Shown piece by piece: positions 16,522 to 25,757 of a stretch of DNA of 58,366 bases (the first letter of the stretch is position 1; each line of letters opens with the position of its first letter). Below the pieces are notes generated by a model. It made no database searches and was not told the DNA's origin. It saw nothing but the letters and a program-made list of their open reading frames with translations. Where the stretch lies: contig CAMVMK010000009.1 in assembly GCA_947168585.1 (NCBI GenBank), forward strand, positions 1-58,366. The letters run 5' to 3'. Made by a program: the position numbers and the translations under genes. Source of the DNA: an uncultured Fretibacterium sp. Lineage in GTDB: Bacteria > Synergistota > Synergistia > Synergistales > Aminobacteriaceae.

Positions 16522-18509
16522 ATGAGACGAATTAATATATTTGCGTACTCGTTTTTACAGCGGGCACAGCGTAGGCGAATTTAGCTACCACTGCACCTTC
16601 TCAAGTTGCAAATCTTGTGGATCATGGAGTTGGAAATTTAACCTCACTTACAACAGGTAATCCCAGCTTAACATTCACTGCAAATAGCGATAATAACGGT
16701 GGAGGTACTATAAAATTAAGTGCAACTAATCTGAAATATCATAAAAATGCAAATAGTGCTGGCGGCTATTGGATTGGCCCTTTTATACCGAATTTAGCAA
16801 ATGGTGATAATTCTTCTAATTACACAATTACATATGCTTTTAGTAACTCTGAGATAACTGATTCTGAATTTACCGGGACTGGGATATTTAACGATGATAA
16901 AACACAAGAAGGATTTTACGCGAATCTTTCCGACAGTAATACAGCTAAAAAATATATAGCTATCAAGTATACAAAAACTGGCGAAAATTCTACTTCTACT
17001 ACTGTAAAATATACTCTTGATTTTAGTGAAGTAACTTTGGATAAGCCGACCGTTGCTGTAGAAGGAACAGACACAACAGTTGATTTCTCCCAAGAAACAC
17101 CGACCGCCCCAAAACTTAAAGCCACGTTGACGAATACAAATCCGTACCTCCTTACTAGTTATAAATGTCAATGGTATCTCAATAAGACAAACACCACAAC
17201 CGGCGGCACAAAAGTGGGGTCTGAGGGAACATTCGCGACAGCAGAAACAACAACAGAAACAGCAACAGCAACCTACGATGTACCCATTACGGATAAAACT
17301 AACCGCACTGAATATTATTACTGCGTTGTTACAGCTGACGGAGTAGAAGTAACAAGCCCCTCTGCTGTAAAAATAGAGTTCAAGGGCGGTACAAATCCGA
17401 CTACCTCTGCACCTGAAGACAGCGGCGGCGGCTCCGGCGGCGGTACAGGTACAGGCAACAATGAGACCAATACCGACACTGAACCCACGACCGAAGAAAT
17501 TAAAGAGGCAAATAACGAGGCTTTAGAAAGTCAGGGCGACGGCACTCCGGAAACAACGAACGCAATCGAAGCGGCAAAAGAAGCCCTCGAAAATGCAAAT
17601 ATAACCGTCCCGCTCACTGAAGAAGAAGTAAGGGCTCTCGTTCAGAATCAAAAAGAAATCGCGGCTGAGAAGACAACGGAAGCTGAAGAAGGCAGGGTGT
17701 CTAATCCGGAAGTTCCGGCGGCTTCGAATTTATTCGAGGATAACAGTTCTCTCTCGGCTCTCGATAATCTTTCAGCAGCTCCCAAAGCTACAGAGCCGGG
17801 AAGACCTAATGATACAGAGCAGGCCGCAATCGTGTCGAGTTTGAGCAATCTCAGCAATGTTGATGCTGACGCAAAAGCTGACATTCCGGCAGACTTTGAC
17901 CCGAACGAAATTCAGCAGGCTACCGAAGAAAATATCGAAATTGCTTCTGTTCCGTCATTGCTCGAAGCGCAGGCCGAATTTATTCAGGACTTGTTCAACG
18001 CTATCAAAGAGTACTTGACGAAAGTTATTAACACAGAAGCTCGGTACGGCGTAACTTTAGCGACAAGAATGCCCGCGCTCAGACCTAAAACTACAGGCTA
18101 CTTCCCGATGAATATAAACATGAGGAATCTTGTTCCCGGTCAGAGACTGCGTTACTGGTCTTCTACTGAAGCAATAGAGGAAGCAGCTACTGCGGAGACA
18201 GCTTCACTTGCGGCTGATGATAAAGAAGGCACAGCATTTTTCTTAGATAAAAACGGCAATCCTACGACAGTAGTCAAAGGCAACGCAAGCAAAATGAAAG
18301 TCGTACCTTACCTGGTAGCTGGCAAGACTTACGACTCTGCTTTCATAACTGTTGACGCAACGGAAGAAGACCAAAAAACTCTCACGGCTCTTGCGGCTCA
18401 AAAAACTGATGATAACTCAGGAAGCTCAAGCGGCGGCTGCGAACTCGGACTCGGTTTAGGAGCATTAGCAGCTTTCATGGCCTTCATGAAGACCTCTAAG
18501 AAACGCTAA
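16522..18509 (+). pseudogene. Synerg-CTERM surface protein gene with disrupted signal peptide
   Basis: The body (frame open from 16575 to 18509, over 640 codons) holds an Ig-like or beta-rich region (about 16700-17400), a Gly/Ser/Thr linker, an acidic Ala/Glu-rich helical region and a C-terminal Synerg-CTERM signal (SSSGGC, 'LGLGLGALAAFMAFM', KTSKKR). The natural start is ATG 16522 (MRRINIF...), but that frame stops at 16582. The body frame reads CVLVFTAGTA, then TAG (16572-16574), then ANLATTAPSQ, which looks like the rest of the signal peptide and its cleavage site. So one frameshift near 16540-16550 and one amber codon separate start and body. An internal GTG at 16617 would give a protein without a signal peptide. 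A sequencing error could explain part of this. Confidence 0.7.
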
Positions 18510-18551
18510 AACAAAACGCACACGCAAAAGGAAAAAAACGCACAACAAAAA

Positions 18552-18589
18552 ATTTCTCCTTGCCTGAACACCGGCGGGGAGATTTTTTT
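18552..18589 (+). terminator. Rho-independent terminator
   Basis: TCTCC (18555-18559) pairs with GGAGA (18578-18582), with an inner CC/GG pair, and is followed by seven T. It lies about 45 bp after the surface-protein stop codon and before typA. Confidence 0.7.
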
Positions 18590-18673
18590 ACTCATAATTA
18601 TTTTCTAATATGATAAAATTCAAAAGTTTAATTTTTTATTTTTTATTTGGGATTTTATTTAGGAGATTTTTTT

Positions 18674-20560
18674 ATGCAATCACAAAACGCAAAGAACATT
18701 CGCAACTTAGCTATCGTTGCCCACATAGATCACGGCAAAACTACTTTAATAGATTCAATTTTCCGCGCCGCCCAGACTTTTGCAGCTCATACCCAAGTCG
18801 CCGAGCGCGTCATGGACAATAACCCTTTAGAGCGCGAACGCGGCATAACAATCCGTTCAAAACCCTGCACAGTAGAATGGAAAGGATATTTAATTAATAT
18901 TATCGACACCCCCGGACACGCGGATTTTTCCGGCGAAGTCGAGAGAATTTTATCAACGGTTGACAGTGTTATTTTAATCGTAGACGCTAACGAGGGCCCT
19001 ATGCCCCAGACCCGTTATGTTTTACAGCACGCTTTATCAATCGGAATGAAGCCTTTAGTTTTTATTAATAAAGTTGACCGCGAGGGAGCAGACCCCGACA
19101 GAGCATTAAATCAAACTTTCGATTTATTTTTTGAACTCGGAGCGAGCGACGAGCAGGCAGATTTCCCAGTCTTGTACGGTTCAGGCTTAAACGGCTGGGC
19201 TGTAAAGGACTTGAACGACCCGCGCCGCGATAACATGGACGATTTATTTCAGGCTATTATTGATTACGTTCCGGCACCGGACGTTGACCCCGACAAACCT
19301 TTTTTAATGCAGGTAAGCACTCTCGCTTGGAACGAATATGTAGGCAGAATAGGATGCGGAAAAATTCTGCAGGGACATATTAAAAAGTCCGAGCCTTTCG
19401 TAAGAGTTTCAACGAAATGGAACACTCAGGATCACAGCGGCGACGATTGGCAGATTACAGGCAAAGAAAATGCTAAGGTTGCTCAATTATGGGTAACACG
19501 CGGACTTGATAGAGTTGAAGTTGATGAAGTCAGCGCGGGCGATATAGTCTGGCTGACGGGGCCTAATGAAATCGACATCGGCGACACTTTCTGCGCTGAT
19601 GAAATTTCCGACAATCCTTTGAAGCCTCTTTCTATTGAAGAGCCGACTGTTTCAATGTTTTTCTTAGTAAATTCAGGGCCTTTTGCAGGCCGTGAGGGTC
19701 AGGCTGTAACTTTAAGACAGTTAAAAGCCCGTCTTCAGCGTGAAATGCACGTTAATGTTTCGCTCCGTATGGAAGATTTAGGCCGTCCTGACGGTGTAAA
19801 AGTTTCCGGTCGCGGTGAACTGCAGCTTGGAATTTTAATTGAAGAAATGCGCCGCGAAGGAATGGAGTTTTGCGTTTCAAAGCCCGAAGTAATTATCGAG
19901 TATAAGAACGGCGTTAAGTGCGAGCCCTATGAACTTGTTACTATTGACGTTCCTGAAGAATATCAGGGAATTGTATTTGAAAAAATGTCGCGCCGTAAAG
20001 GCAAAGTGATGAACATCGATAACCCCGACAGAGGTTTATTAAGAATTGAAATTGAAATTCCTACTCGCGGCCTCATAGGCTACAGGGGCGAATTTTTGAC
20101 AGATACACGCGGACTTGGAATTATGTCAAACTGTTTCAGCGGTTATAAAGAGTGGGCAGGAGATTTAATCACACGTAACCGCGGCTCACTCGTCAGCGTT
20201 GACACGGGCGAAGCTACAGCTTATCAATTAGAAAATTTGCAGGATAGAGGAGTTTTGTTTATATCGCCTCTTGAACAAGTTTACAGCGGAATGATTATCG
20301 GAGAAAATTCCCGTCCGGGCGATATTCCGTGCAATCCTACGAAAAAAAAACAGCAGACTAACCACCGGAGCGCAACTAAAGAACTTACGACAAAACTTGA
20401 TGTACCGCGCCGAATGTCGCTTGAAAAGGCTATGGAATGGATAGAAGCCGATGAATTAGTTGAAGTTACTCCGCAGTCAATAAGACTTAGAAAGACAATT
20501 CTTGACGAGTTAGAACGCCGTAAAGCACAACGCCGGACGCCCGCAAACACGGAAGAATGA
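18674..20560 (+). CDS. typA: Translational GTPase TypA/BipA
   Basis: A 628-residue ribosome-associated GTPase involved in ribosome assembly and stress growth. The start at 18674 follows AGGAG and gives [21 protein letters not shown] motifs: [23 protein letters not shown] and NKVD. EF-G-like domains II, III and V follow, and the BipA-specific C-terminal domain ends '[17 protein letters not shown]'. Full length for the family. The WG-repeat gene starts 3 bp after its stop. Confidence 0.95.
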   Translation: MQSQNAKNIRNLAIVAHIDHGKTTLIDSIFRAAQTFAAHTQVAERVMDNNPLERERGITIRSKPCTVEWKGYLINIIDTPGHADFSGEVERILSTVDSVILIVDANEGPMPQTRYVLQHALSIGMKPLVFINKVDREGADPDRALNQTFDLFFELGASDEQADFPVLYGSGLNGWAVKDLNDPRRDNMDDLFQAIIDYVPAPDVDPDKPFLMQVSTLAWNEYVGRIGCGKILQGHIKKSEPFVRVSTKWNTQDHSGDDWQITGKENAKVAQLWVTRGLDRVEVDEVSAGDIVWLTGPNEIDIGDTFCADEISDNPLKPLSIEEPTVSMFFLVNSGPFAGREGQAVTLRQLKARLQREMHVNVSLRMEDLGRPDGVKVSGRGELQLGILIEEMRREGMEFCVSKPEVIIEYKNGVKCEPYELVTIDVPEEYQGIVFEKMSRRKGKVMNIDNPDRGLLRIEIEIPTRGLIGYRGEFLTDTRGLGIMSNCFSGYKEWAGDLITRNRGSLVSVDTGEATAYQLENLQDRGVLFISPLEQVYSGMIIGENSRPGDIPCNPTKKKQQTNHRSATKELTTKLDVPRRMSLEKAMEWIEADELVEVTPQSIRLRKTILDELERRKAQRRTPANTEE

Positions 20561-20563
20561 GAA

Positions 20564-21499
20564 ATGAAAAAGATTATTGTATTAATCTCGTTTTTGTTCT
20601 TATTTTATTTTTGCGGAAATGCTCAGGCCGCCCGTACAGGCCCTGTATTTTTTACGATACAGCCTCAATATGAAATTGCGAAAGATTTTCACGAGGGTTT
20701 AGCCGCCGTTAAACGTGATGACCGCTGGGGCTATATAGATTATTTAGGAAGAATTGCTGTACCTCTTGTGCATAGAGTTCCTGAAGCCGGAGATTTTTCG
20801 GAGGGATTTGCATTTGTCGGAGATCATTATATAGATATGGAAGGCACAGCGGCTTTCACTCGCATTGACGAGGACACAGACGAAAGGATTGAAAAATTTT
20901 TTACAAACGGTCTGCCTTTTTCGCAGGGACTTGCGGCAGTTCAAACCGGCGGCCAATGGGGATTTATAGATTTAGCCGGAAATTATGTTATAGTACCGGC
21001 ATTTCTGCGCGCAGGATCTTTCAAAGAAAATTTAGCTCCTGTAATGGCTCGGGACGGTCTTTGGGGATATATAGACATGCGCGGAAATTTTGTAATTGAG
21101 CCTAAATTTTTGTATGCCGCTGAATTTCACGAAGGATTAGCGCGAGTAAACATTAAAGGCCGCTGGGGCTTTATCGACAAAGAAGGCAAAATTGTAATTT
21201 CACCTGCATATTACGAAGCCGGAGATTTTAATTTTGGATTAGCACCCGTCAGAACTAAGCGGAGTTATCGTGGCTGGGGATTTATAAGCATTGAGAATAA
21301 ATTTGCAATTCCTCGATGGTTTAATAATTTGCGTAATTTCGGCGATGCAGTAGCACCTGCGGCGGCTGATGCCCGTTGGGGTTATGTAAATGTCCGCGGC
21401 GATTGGGAAATTTCTCCGCAATTTGAAGACGCACGGCCTTTCAGTGAGGGATTTGCGGCAGTAAAAGTTGAAAATCAGTGGGGATATATAAGACAGTAA
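20564..21499 (+). CDS. Exported WG-repeat protein
   Basis: A 311-residue protein with a signal peptide ending near AQAA (residue 22). It consists of about seven WG repeats: 'RWGYIDYLG', 'QWGFIDLAGN', 'LWGYIDMRGN', 'RWGFIDKEGK', 'GWGFISIENK', 'RWGYVNVRGD' and 'QWGYIRQ', each preceded by 'F-x-EGLA'-like segments. WG repeats form beta-structures; their function is generally unknown. The start is 3 bp after typA with no strong ribosome-binding site, so it is probably translationally coupled. Confidence 0.85.
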   Translation: MKKIIVLISFLFLFYFCGNAQAARTGPVFFTIQPQYEIAKDFHEGLAAVKRDDRWGYIDYLGRIAVPLVHRVPEAGDFSEGFAFVGDHYIDMEGTAAFTRIDEDTDERIEKFFTNGLPFSQGLAAVQTGGQWGFIDLAGNYVIVPAFLRAGSFKENLAPVMARDGLWGYIDMRGNFVIEPKFLYAAEFHEGLARVNIKGRWGFIDKEGKIVISPAYYEAGDFNFGLAPVRTKRSYRGWGFISIENKFAIPRWFNNLRNFGDAVAPAAADARWGYVNVRGDWEISPQFEDARPFSEGFAAVKVENQWGYIRQ

Positions 21500-21523
21500 A
21501 ATAAATTTTAAGGAGAATGTTTT

Positions 21524-21595
21524 TTGATTAACAAATTATTCATGGATATTGCAGTATAGCCGGGAGGTTTTGCTGTAGTATTCCGCGAGCCTCCC
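21524..21595 (+). other. Short leader ORF plus hairpin upstream of the RNHCP gene
   Basis: AAGGAG (21510-21515) precedes TTG at 21524, which opens MINKLFMDIAV followed by TAG (21557-21559). A hairpin GGGAGG (21562-21567) with CCTCCC (21590-21595) follows. The frame after the TAG stays open for 25 codons (PGGFAVVFREPPKSF...) straight into the RNHCP gene at 21635. It may be a leader peptide with attenuator, an interrupted N-terminal extension or chance. Confidence 0.35.
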
Positions 21596-21634
21596 AAAAG
21601 TTTTGATTTTTATTTTGAGGAGGAAATAATCCCG

Positions 21635-22048
21635 ATGAACAGGGAAAACAAGAAAAAATCTTTTGAAAAAAATTATTACAAGACACACTCATGCAGCGAT
21701 GCTTTTACTTGCAAAGTTTGCGGAAGACTTGTAGTATCATCAGGCGCAGGAACTCAACACCGCAATCATTGTCCTTACTGTCTCTCAAGCCAGCATTTAG
21801 ATAATGAGCCCGGCGACAGGTCAGCAGACTGCGGCGGAGTTATGGAACCTATAGCAGTATGGGTAAGAAAAAACGGTGAGTGGGCAATTATTCACCGCTG
21901 TAAAATTTGCGGAGCACTTAGTTCTAATCGTATTGCGGCAGATGATAATCCGATGAAATTAATGTCGCTTGCAATGAAACCGTTAGCTTTGCCGCCTTTC
22001 CCGTTGGATTTATTAGAGGAAATGACAAAATTAACAGGTATGATATAA
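21635..22048 (+). CDS. RNHCP domain protein
   Basis: A 137-residue cytoplasmic protein with a small zinc-binding-type domain: 'FTCKVCGRLVV', then the name-giving RNHCPYC at about 47-53, 'GVMEPIAVWVR', 'WAIIHRCKICG' and 'NRIAADDNP'. The CxxC pairs probably bind a metal. The biochemical role of the family is unknown. GAGGAGG lies 11 bp before the ATG. Followed by a clear terminator. Confidence 0.85.
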   Translation: MNRENKKKSFEKNYYKTHSCSDAFTCKVCGRLVVSSGAGTQHRNHCPYCLSSQHLDNEPGDRSADCGGVMEPIAVWVRKNGEWAIIHRCKICGALSSNRIAADDNPMKLMSLAMKPLALPPFPLDLLEEMTKLTGMI

Positions 22049-22056
22049 TAAAAACT

Positions 22057-22099
22057 AATCAGTTCTCAGCTTTTTATAAAGACCGGGAACTGATTTTTA
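22057..22099 (+). terminator. Rho-independent terminator after the RNHCP gene
   Basis: AATCAGTTCTC (22057-22067) pairs with GGGAACTGATT (22085-22095) and is followed by a T-rich stretch. Confidence 0.75.
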
Positions 22100-22124
22100 T
22101 TATTACATTTATTATTACAAAAAT
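22094..22124. repeat. AT-rich 31-bp direct repeat, copy 2
   Basis: Contains TATTATTACATTTATTATTA; one base differs from the copy at 15096-15127. It overlaps the T-tract of the preceding terminator. Confidence 0.6.
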
Positions 22125-22178
22125 CGTGCTTTTATTTAGTCATAATAAAGTTTTATCGAAAAAATTTTTAATTTTTCT

Positions 22179-24113
22179 TCACTGATTCGTCTCGAACATA
22201 TCCGGATATAAAGGTATCCAAGCCCTTGACTGAATTAATCCAGCGTCAAGATACATAGCAAGCATTGAACGCCCGGGATAACCTGACGATGATAACTCTA
22301 AAGGCAACGGAATTTGAATTTGTAAATGTGTAGTCTTTACGGGCAGATTTATAGTATTTGCAAGAGAATAAATCGTCCTGCCCCCTGTGAAAGCACTCGC
22401 TCTTTTTAATCCCAAAGCCGGGACATCACGGGCGTAAATATCAAGCTCAAGCCCGTTTAACACGCAGAATTTTAATAACATCAATAAATCATCATCGCTT
22501 ATAGGCAAAGAAGCGTCAATAATTACATTAGTAAGAGTATCTTTATGAAGCAGCCAAAATGAAGATAAAACAGTGTGAATATCAATACTTGAACGAACCT
22601 GAGCCGGTCTGACGTTGAGCGGAAAAGCCTGATTTCTCGGCATTGGTGCATGGATTAAAAGAGCGTCAAAATTTTTAGGTCTCAGCCACGCTACGTTACA
22701 GCGCATATTTCTTTCGTTCCAAATTGACTGAGCTATAACTCTTGTATTATGAGAATAATTAGTAAAAGGCGTGATTAAAGTTGCGTCAAGAACAAAACTT
22801 TCATTATTTTCAGTATTAGTTGTAATGACGGGGTTATAAATGCTCAAAAATCCCGGTACATCTTCGCGCGCCGGTATCATTATAGCTTTGAAAATCCTTG
22901 ACGCTCCTATATCCATAAAGTTTATATCGCCGAATGCAGAATGAAAAAACGACCAGATATTTTCAAGCCCTGAATATAAAGCTCCTCCGTTTTTATTTAC
23001 GTAAGTTCTTGTGCCGAAGTCAATCGTATAGTCAAAAATTTCGCCGTTTTCTGTTAATACAAATAAATCTCCGAATGATGACCAGATTAAATCACGCGGT
23101 TTTGAAACTCCGTTAATATCAAAAAATTCGCGGCTTATAGCGTTTAATAAATAAATTCTGTCATTGGCTCTGTCGGCTATCGCAAGCCAATCTGCATAAC
23201 CTGCAATAGCAACGGGCTCAAATAATAAATCGCCGATTTCTTCAGGAGGCTCCCAAGTTTTCATTTTTAAGCCTGTCGGAGTTAGATTATAAAATGCAAT
23301 ATTTCTATCGGCAGGGTCTGAGACTGCAAAGAAATTTTCTGAAATTATTTCAGCGTCCGACACAACAAATGACGGCAAATTTGTAATAAGCTCCGAATAA
23401 TCTCCGGAAGTTAATTTAGCGTTTGTGTTAGCGTCAATATTTTTTAGTAAATATAAATCTCCTGTGCTTGTAAAAACTCTAAAAGTTCCGTCCCCGACCG
23501 GTATAGCGATAACAGGCGAAGGGATTTCAATTTCACGCAGAACTGCTCCTATTGCAAAAGTTCCGCCTACAAGGCTTCTTGTTCCGTTATGAATATAAAT
23601 TCTGTCGCCGAATGTGTCGGGAATACTGACTAAATCTCCAAGCGCGCTGATTTTTCCCAAGCCTTTAATGCTGAACGGACGAGTATAGCCGGTGTTCCAT
23701 TCTGTTTGAACTGTAGTTTCAGCGTAACGCCAGCTAACGGGAACGGGGGCAGTCCCTAAAACAGTCTGCAAAACTCTGTCCTGTTCGTCAAAATAATTTT
23801 GTATTCGAGGTGCAGAATTATCCATAGGGCGGACTTCAAGATAACTTTTTATCGCGGACATTGCGCCTTCGGTGTCGCCCATACGGCTTAAATTTAACGC
23901 GCTTAATAAATAATAGTCGACCATGTAAGTATTTTCGTTAATTGCCTGATCGAGATATGTTTGAGCTTCTCTATAATCGCGGCGCATAAAATGAACGTAA
24001 GCGTTATTAAAATATTTTTCGGCCTCGTCTAAATTTGCTCTCGGAATTTCTGCCGCAAATGAAAAATTTTCAGCTAATATAAAAATTGCGATTGAAGTCA
24101 AAATTTTCCGCAT
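22179..24113 (-). CDS. Exported TPR/beta-propeller protein
   Basis: A 644-residue protein with a signal peptide ending FSFAA (near residue 21). TPR units cover about 27-110 (ANLDEAEKYFNNAYVHFMRR, then EAQTYLDQAI and 'YYLLSALNLSRMGDTEGAMSAIKSYLE'). About 150-400 is rich in repeated strands such as 'LVSIPDTFGDRIYIHNG' and 'LAIADRANDRIYLLNA', resembling an NHL or YVTN propeller. The last part (about 470-644) has alternating strands and helices with 'VIIDASLPISDDDLLMLLKFC', perhaps a von Willebrand-like fold. AAGGAG lies before the ATG, overlapping the stop of the 44-residue gene. Role unknown; probably a periplasmic scaffold or sensor. Confidence 0.7.
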   Translation of the reverse strand: MRKILTSIAIFILAENFSFAAEIPRANLDEAEKYFNNAYVHFMRRDYREAQTYLDQAINENTYMVDYYLLSALNLSRMGDTEGAMSAIKSYLEVRPMDNSAPRIQNYFDEQDRVLQTVLGTAPVPVSWRYAETTVQTEWNTGYTRPFSIKGLGKISALGDLVSIPDTFGDRIYIHNGTRSLVGGTFAIGAVLREIEIPSPVIAIPVGDGTFRVFTSTGDLYLLKNIDANTNAKLTSGDYSELITNLPSFVVSDAEIISENFFAVSDPADRNIAFYNLTPTGLKMKTWEPPEEIGDLLFEPVAIAGYADWLAIADRANDRIYLLNAISREFFDINGVSKPRDLIWSSFGDLFVLTENGEIFDYTIDFGTRTYVNKNGGALYSGLENIWSFFHSAFGDINFMDIGASRIFKAIMIPAREDVPGFLSIYNPVITTNTENNESFVLDATLITPFTNYSHNTRVIAQSIWNERNMRCNVAWLRPKNFDALLIHAPMPRNQAFPLNVRPAQVRSSIDIHTVLSSFWLLHKDTLTNVIIDASLPISDDDLLMLLKFCVLNGLELDIYARDVPALGLKRASAFTGGRTIYSLANTINLPVKTTHLQIQIPLPLELSSSGYPGRSMLAMYLDAGLIQSRAWIPLYPDMFETNQ

Positions 24114-24119
24114 TAAAAA

Positions 24120-24254
24120 TTAACTCCTTACTCTGCAGGGATGTCTGCACTCATCACAGTTATGTTCGCAGTGAGGAGTGTGTTTTATGTATTTCAGAGC
24201 GGAAAAAATTCCAATTAAAATTAAAACACCGAGTAAAAAATCAAAGATATTCAT
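24120..24254 (-). CDS. 44-residue Cys-rich single-span membrane protein
   Basis: The protein starts MNIFDFLLGVLILIGIFSAL and then has KYIKHTPHCEHNCDECRHP, ending CRVRS. One N-terminal transmembrane helix is followed by a His/Cys cluster with four Cys and four His. This layout resembles the FeoB-associated Cys-rich membrane protein group, but no feo genes are here, so only the layout is claimed. It sits 3 bp after the zapA-like gene and 6 bp before the TPR gene on the same strand, so it is very probably expressed in this operon. Confidence 0.65.
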   Translation of the reverse strand: MNIFDFLLGVLILIGIFSALKYIKHTPHCEHNCDECRHPCRVRS

Positions 24255-24257
24255 TCT

Positions 24258-24500
24258 TTAATTTGCCTCATCGATTTTCTCTAAAAGTTTTTTTAATTTT
24301 TCGTTTACATTGTCGAGAGCATAAGCAAGTCTTACGCAGGTTATCATTAAAATATCTTCTTGTTTTGCACCCTTGACGATTTCTCCGCAAGCATCATCAA
24401 TGAGGCTCTTTATCCTGTCAAGTTCTTCGTTTTCTATCGGGGTGTTGAAAGTGTAAGAGCCTTTGCCTATAGTTAAATAAACATCACGAGAAGTCCGCAT
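24258..24500 (-). CDS. zapA: ZapA-like cell division protein
   Basis: An 80-residue protein. 'YLTIGKGSYTFNTPIENEEL' matches the N-terminal beta-hairpin of ZapA, and the remainder is one long helix ('IKSLIDDACGEIV' and 'MITCVRLAYALDNVNEKLKKLLEKI') suited to coiled-coil dimerisation. ZapA bundles FtsZ at the division ring. Divergent members are hard to recognise, so the call is moderate. GAGGGA precedes the ATG. Confidence 0.65.
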   Translation of the reverse strand: MRTSRDVYLTIGKGSYTFNTPIENEELDRIKSLIDDACGEIVKGAKQEDILMITCVRLAYALDNVNEKLKKLLEKIDEAN

Positions 24501-24506
24501 GATTTT

Positions 24507-24737
24507 TTAATCCCTCATTAATAAAATTCTTTCGAGCCTTGCGATACGCTCACAGGCTGTTGCGCTTGAAATTATATTTTCCTGAAAACCCCGTATAAAA
24601 GCTTTATTATGTTCTAAATTTCCGTCCGAGCGTCTTGAAAGTTCGCGCCGTAAAGTATCGCGTTCGAGTAATAACTGCCCGACCCGTTTTGAGATTGTGT
24701 CAACAAAATATTCAGAATCATTCAAAGTTATTTCCAT
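24507..24737 (-). CDS. Small coiled-coil protein of unknown function
   Basis: A 76-residue charged, helical protein: 'VDTISKRVGQLLLERDTLRRELSRR' and 'ATACERIARLERILLMRD' look like two helices of a coiled coil. It is the first gene of the minus-strand set with the zapA-like gene, 6 bp apart, and could act with it in division or simply be co-transcribed. No family recognised. Confidence 0.55.
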   Translation of the reverse strand: MEITLNDSEYFVDTISKRVGQLLLERDTLRRELSRRSDGNLEHNKAFIRGFQENIISSATACERIARLERILLMRD

Positions 24738-24873
24738 TCAAAAAATCACCCTGCGATATTTTAGCAAACAATTAGAGATTAGAAATTAAAAAAAACTTAA
24801 TTAAATATGTTAAATTTTCTCTAACACCAAAAGAATTTTATTAAAATTTATTTTTAACGGAGGTAATTTTTTT

Positions 24874-25708
24874 ATGAAAAAGATTTTTGCACTCTCATTA
24901 ATCGTCTTGACGGTTTTAGCGTCAACGGCTTCAGCTGAAGTTATAGTCGGAAGACACAGTATGCTGAATTTCACGGAAAAAGATTTAGTCGCGCTCATGC
25001 AGGAAAGCCTTCATAGAGAATTTTATATCGGTCTTGATGTCACCAGCATTGCTATCAAATATTACGACTCCCTCGCAACAATGCAGATGGCTTTGGACAG
25101 AGGCGATATCGAATTAATGATACTTCCTCTTAATGACACTTCCTCTCTGTGTCGGACAGTTCGTTTTGAACAACAACAAAGAATACGTAATAAAAGGCCT
25201 TGACTGGTGGTTTATCTCATCGGCCTGCACTTTTAACTGCGCATTTCTTGAAAAAAACAAAGACCTTCAGAAGCGTTTTAACGAAGCTATCACCGGCATG
25301 AAAAACAACGGGGCTTTAGCTGTAATTGAGAATAAATATGTCAATGAATTAGATATTAATAATATCGCTCCCGTAGAATTTGAAAATTTTGACGGTGCTG
25401 AAACTATCACAGTAGCAGTAACCGGCGATATGCCTCCTATCGACTATGTAGCGGCTGACGGAACTCCTGCAGGCTACAACACAGCATTGCTTGCAGAAAT
25501 CGGCAAAAGACTTCATGTTAATATCAAATTAGTGAACGTTGACACCGGCGCAAGAGTTTCAGCTTTGACTTCCGGCCGCGCTGATGTAGTTTTCTGGTTC
25601 CAGAGCAACATGGACAGCAGCATTCCCGCTATTGACGTTCCTTCCGGGATAATTCTTTCAGAGCCTTATTATCAATGGAACGAGCAGTACTTCATCGGAA
25701 AGAAATAA
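24874..25708 (+). pseudogene. Exported solute-binding (SBP family 3-like) protein gene, frameshifted by a 16-bp duplication
   Basis: The first frame gives a signal peptide (MKKIFALSLIVLTVLASTAS) and about 80 residues up to 'DIELMILPL'. The second frame continues 'CVGQFVLNNNKEYVIKG' to the end, with 'VAVTGDMPPIDYVAADGTPAGYNTALLAEIGKRL', the start of a family-3 binding domain. The break is at 25115-25146, where TAATGATACTTCCTCT is followed by TAATGACACTTCCTCT. Removing one 16-bp copy restores a continuous protein of about 272 residues. The order is odd for the family, since a C-lobe-like part precedes an N-lobe-like part. A good GGAGG precedes the ATG. Confidence 0.75.
25115..25146 (+). repeat. 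16-bp tandem duplication causing a frameshift
   Basis: Copy 1 TAATGATACTTCCTCT (25115-25130) and copy 2 TAATGACACTTCCTCT (25131-25146) differ at one base. Sixteen is 1 modulo 3, so the extra copy shifts the frame. Confidence 0.9.
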
Positions 25709-25724
25709 ATTTAGATAAAAAATT

Positions 25725-25753
25725 AAGGGGCTGAATAAACAGTCCCTTTTTTA
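25725..25753 (+). terminator. Terminator between convergent genes
   Basis: AAGGGGCTG (25725-25733) pairs with CAGTCCCTT (25740-25748) around a six-base loop, followed by a T-rich tract. It may work in both directions. Confidence 0.65.
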
Positions 25754-25757
25754 TTTT

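Noticed and set aside
16617-18509. GTG at 16617 as the true start of the large Synerg-CTERM protein
   Set aside because: No ribosome-binding site precedes it, and the coding frame clearly continues upstream into a broken signal peptide with a proper start at 16522.
21557-21559. Genome-wide reassignment of TAG as a sense codon
   Set aside because: Several normal genes (GH28, pth, secretin, addA-like) end in TAG at the expected family length.
25115-25150. Programmed ribosomal frameshift in the solute-binding protein gene
   Set aside because: There is no slippery heptamer, whereas a 16-bp tandem duplication fully explains the shift.
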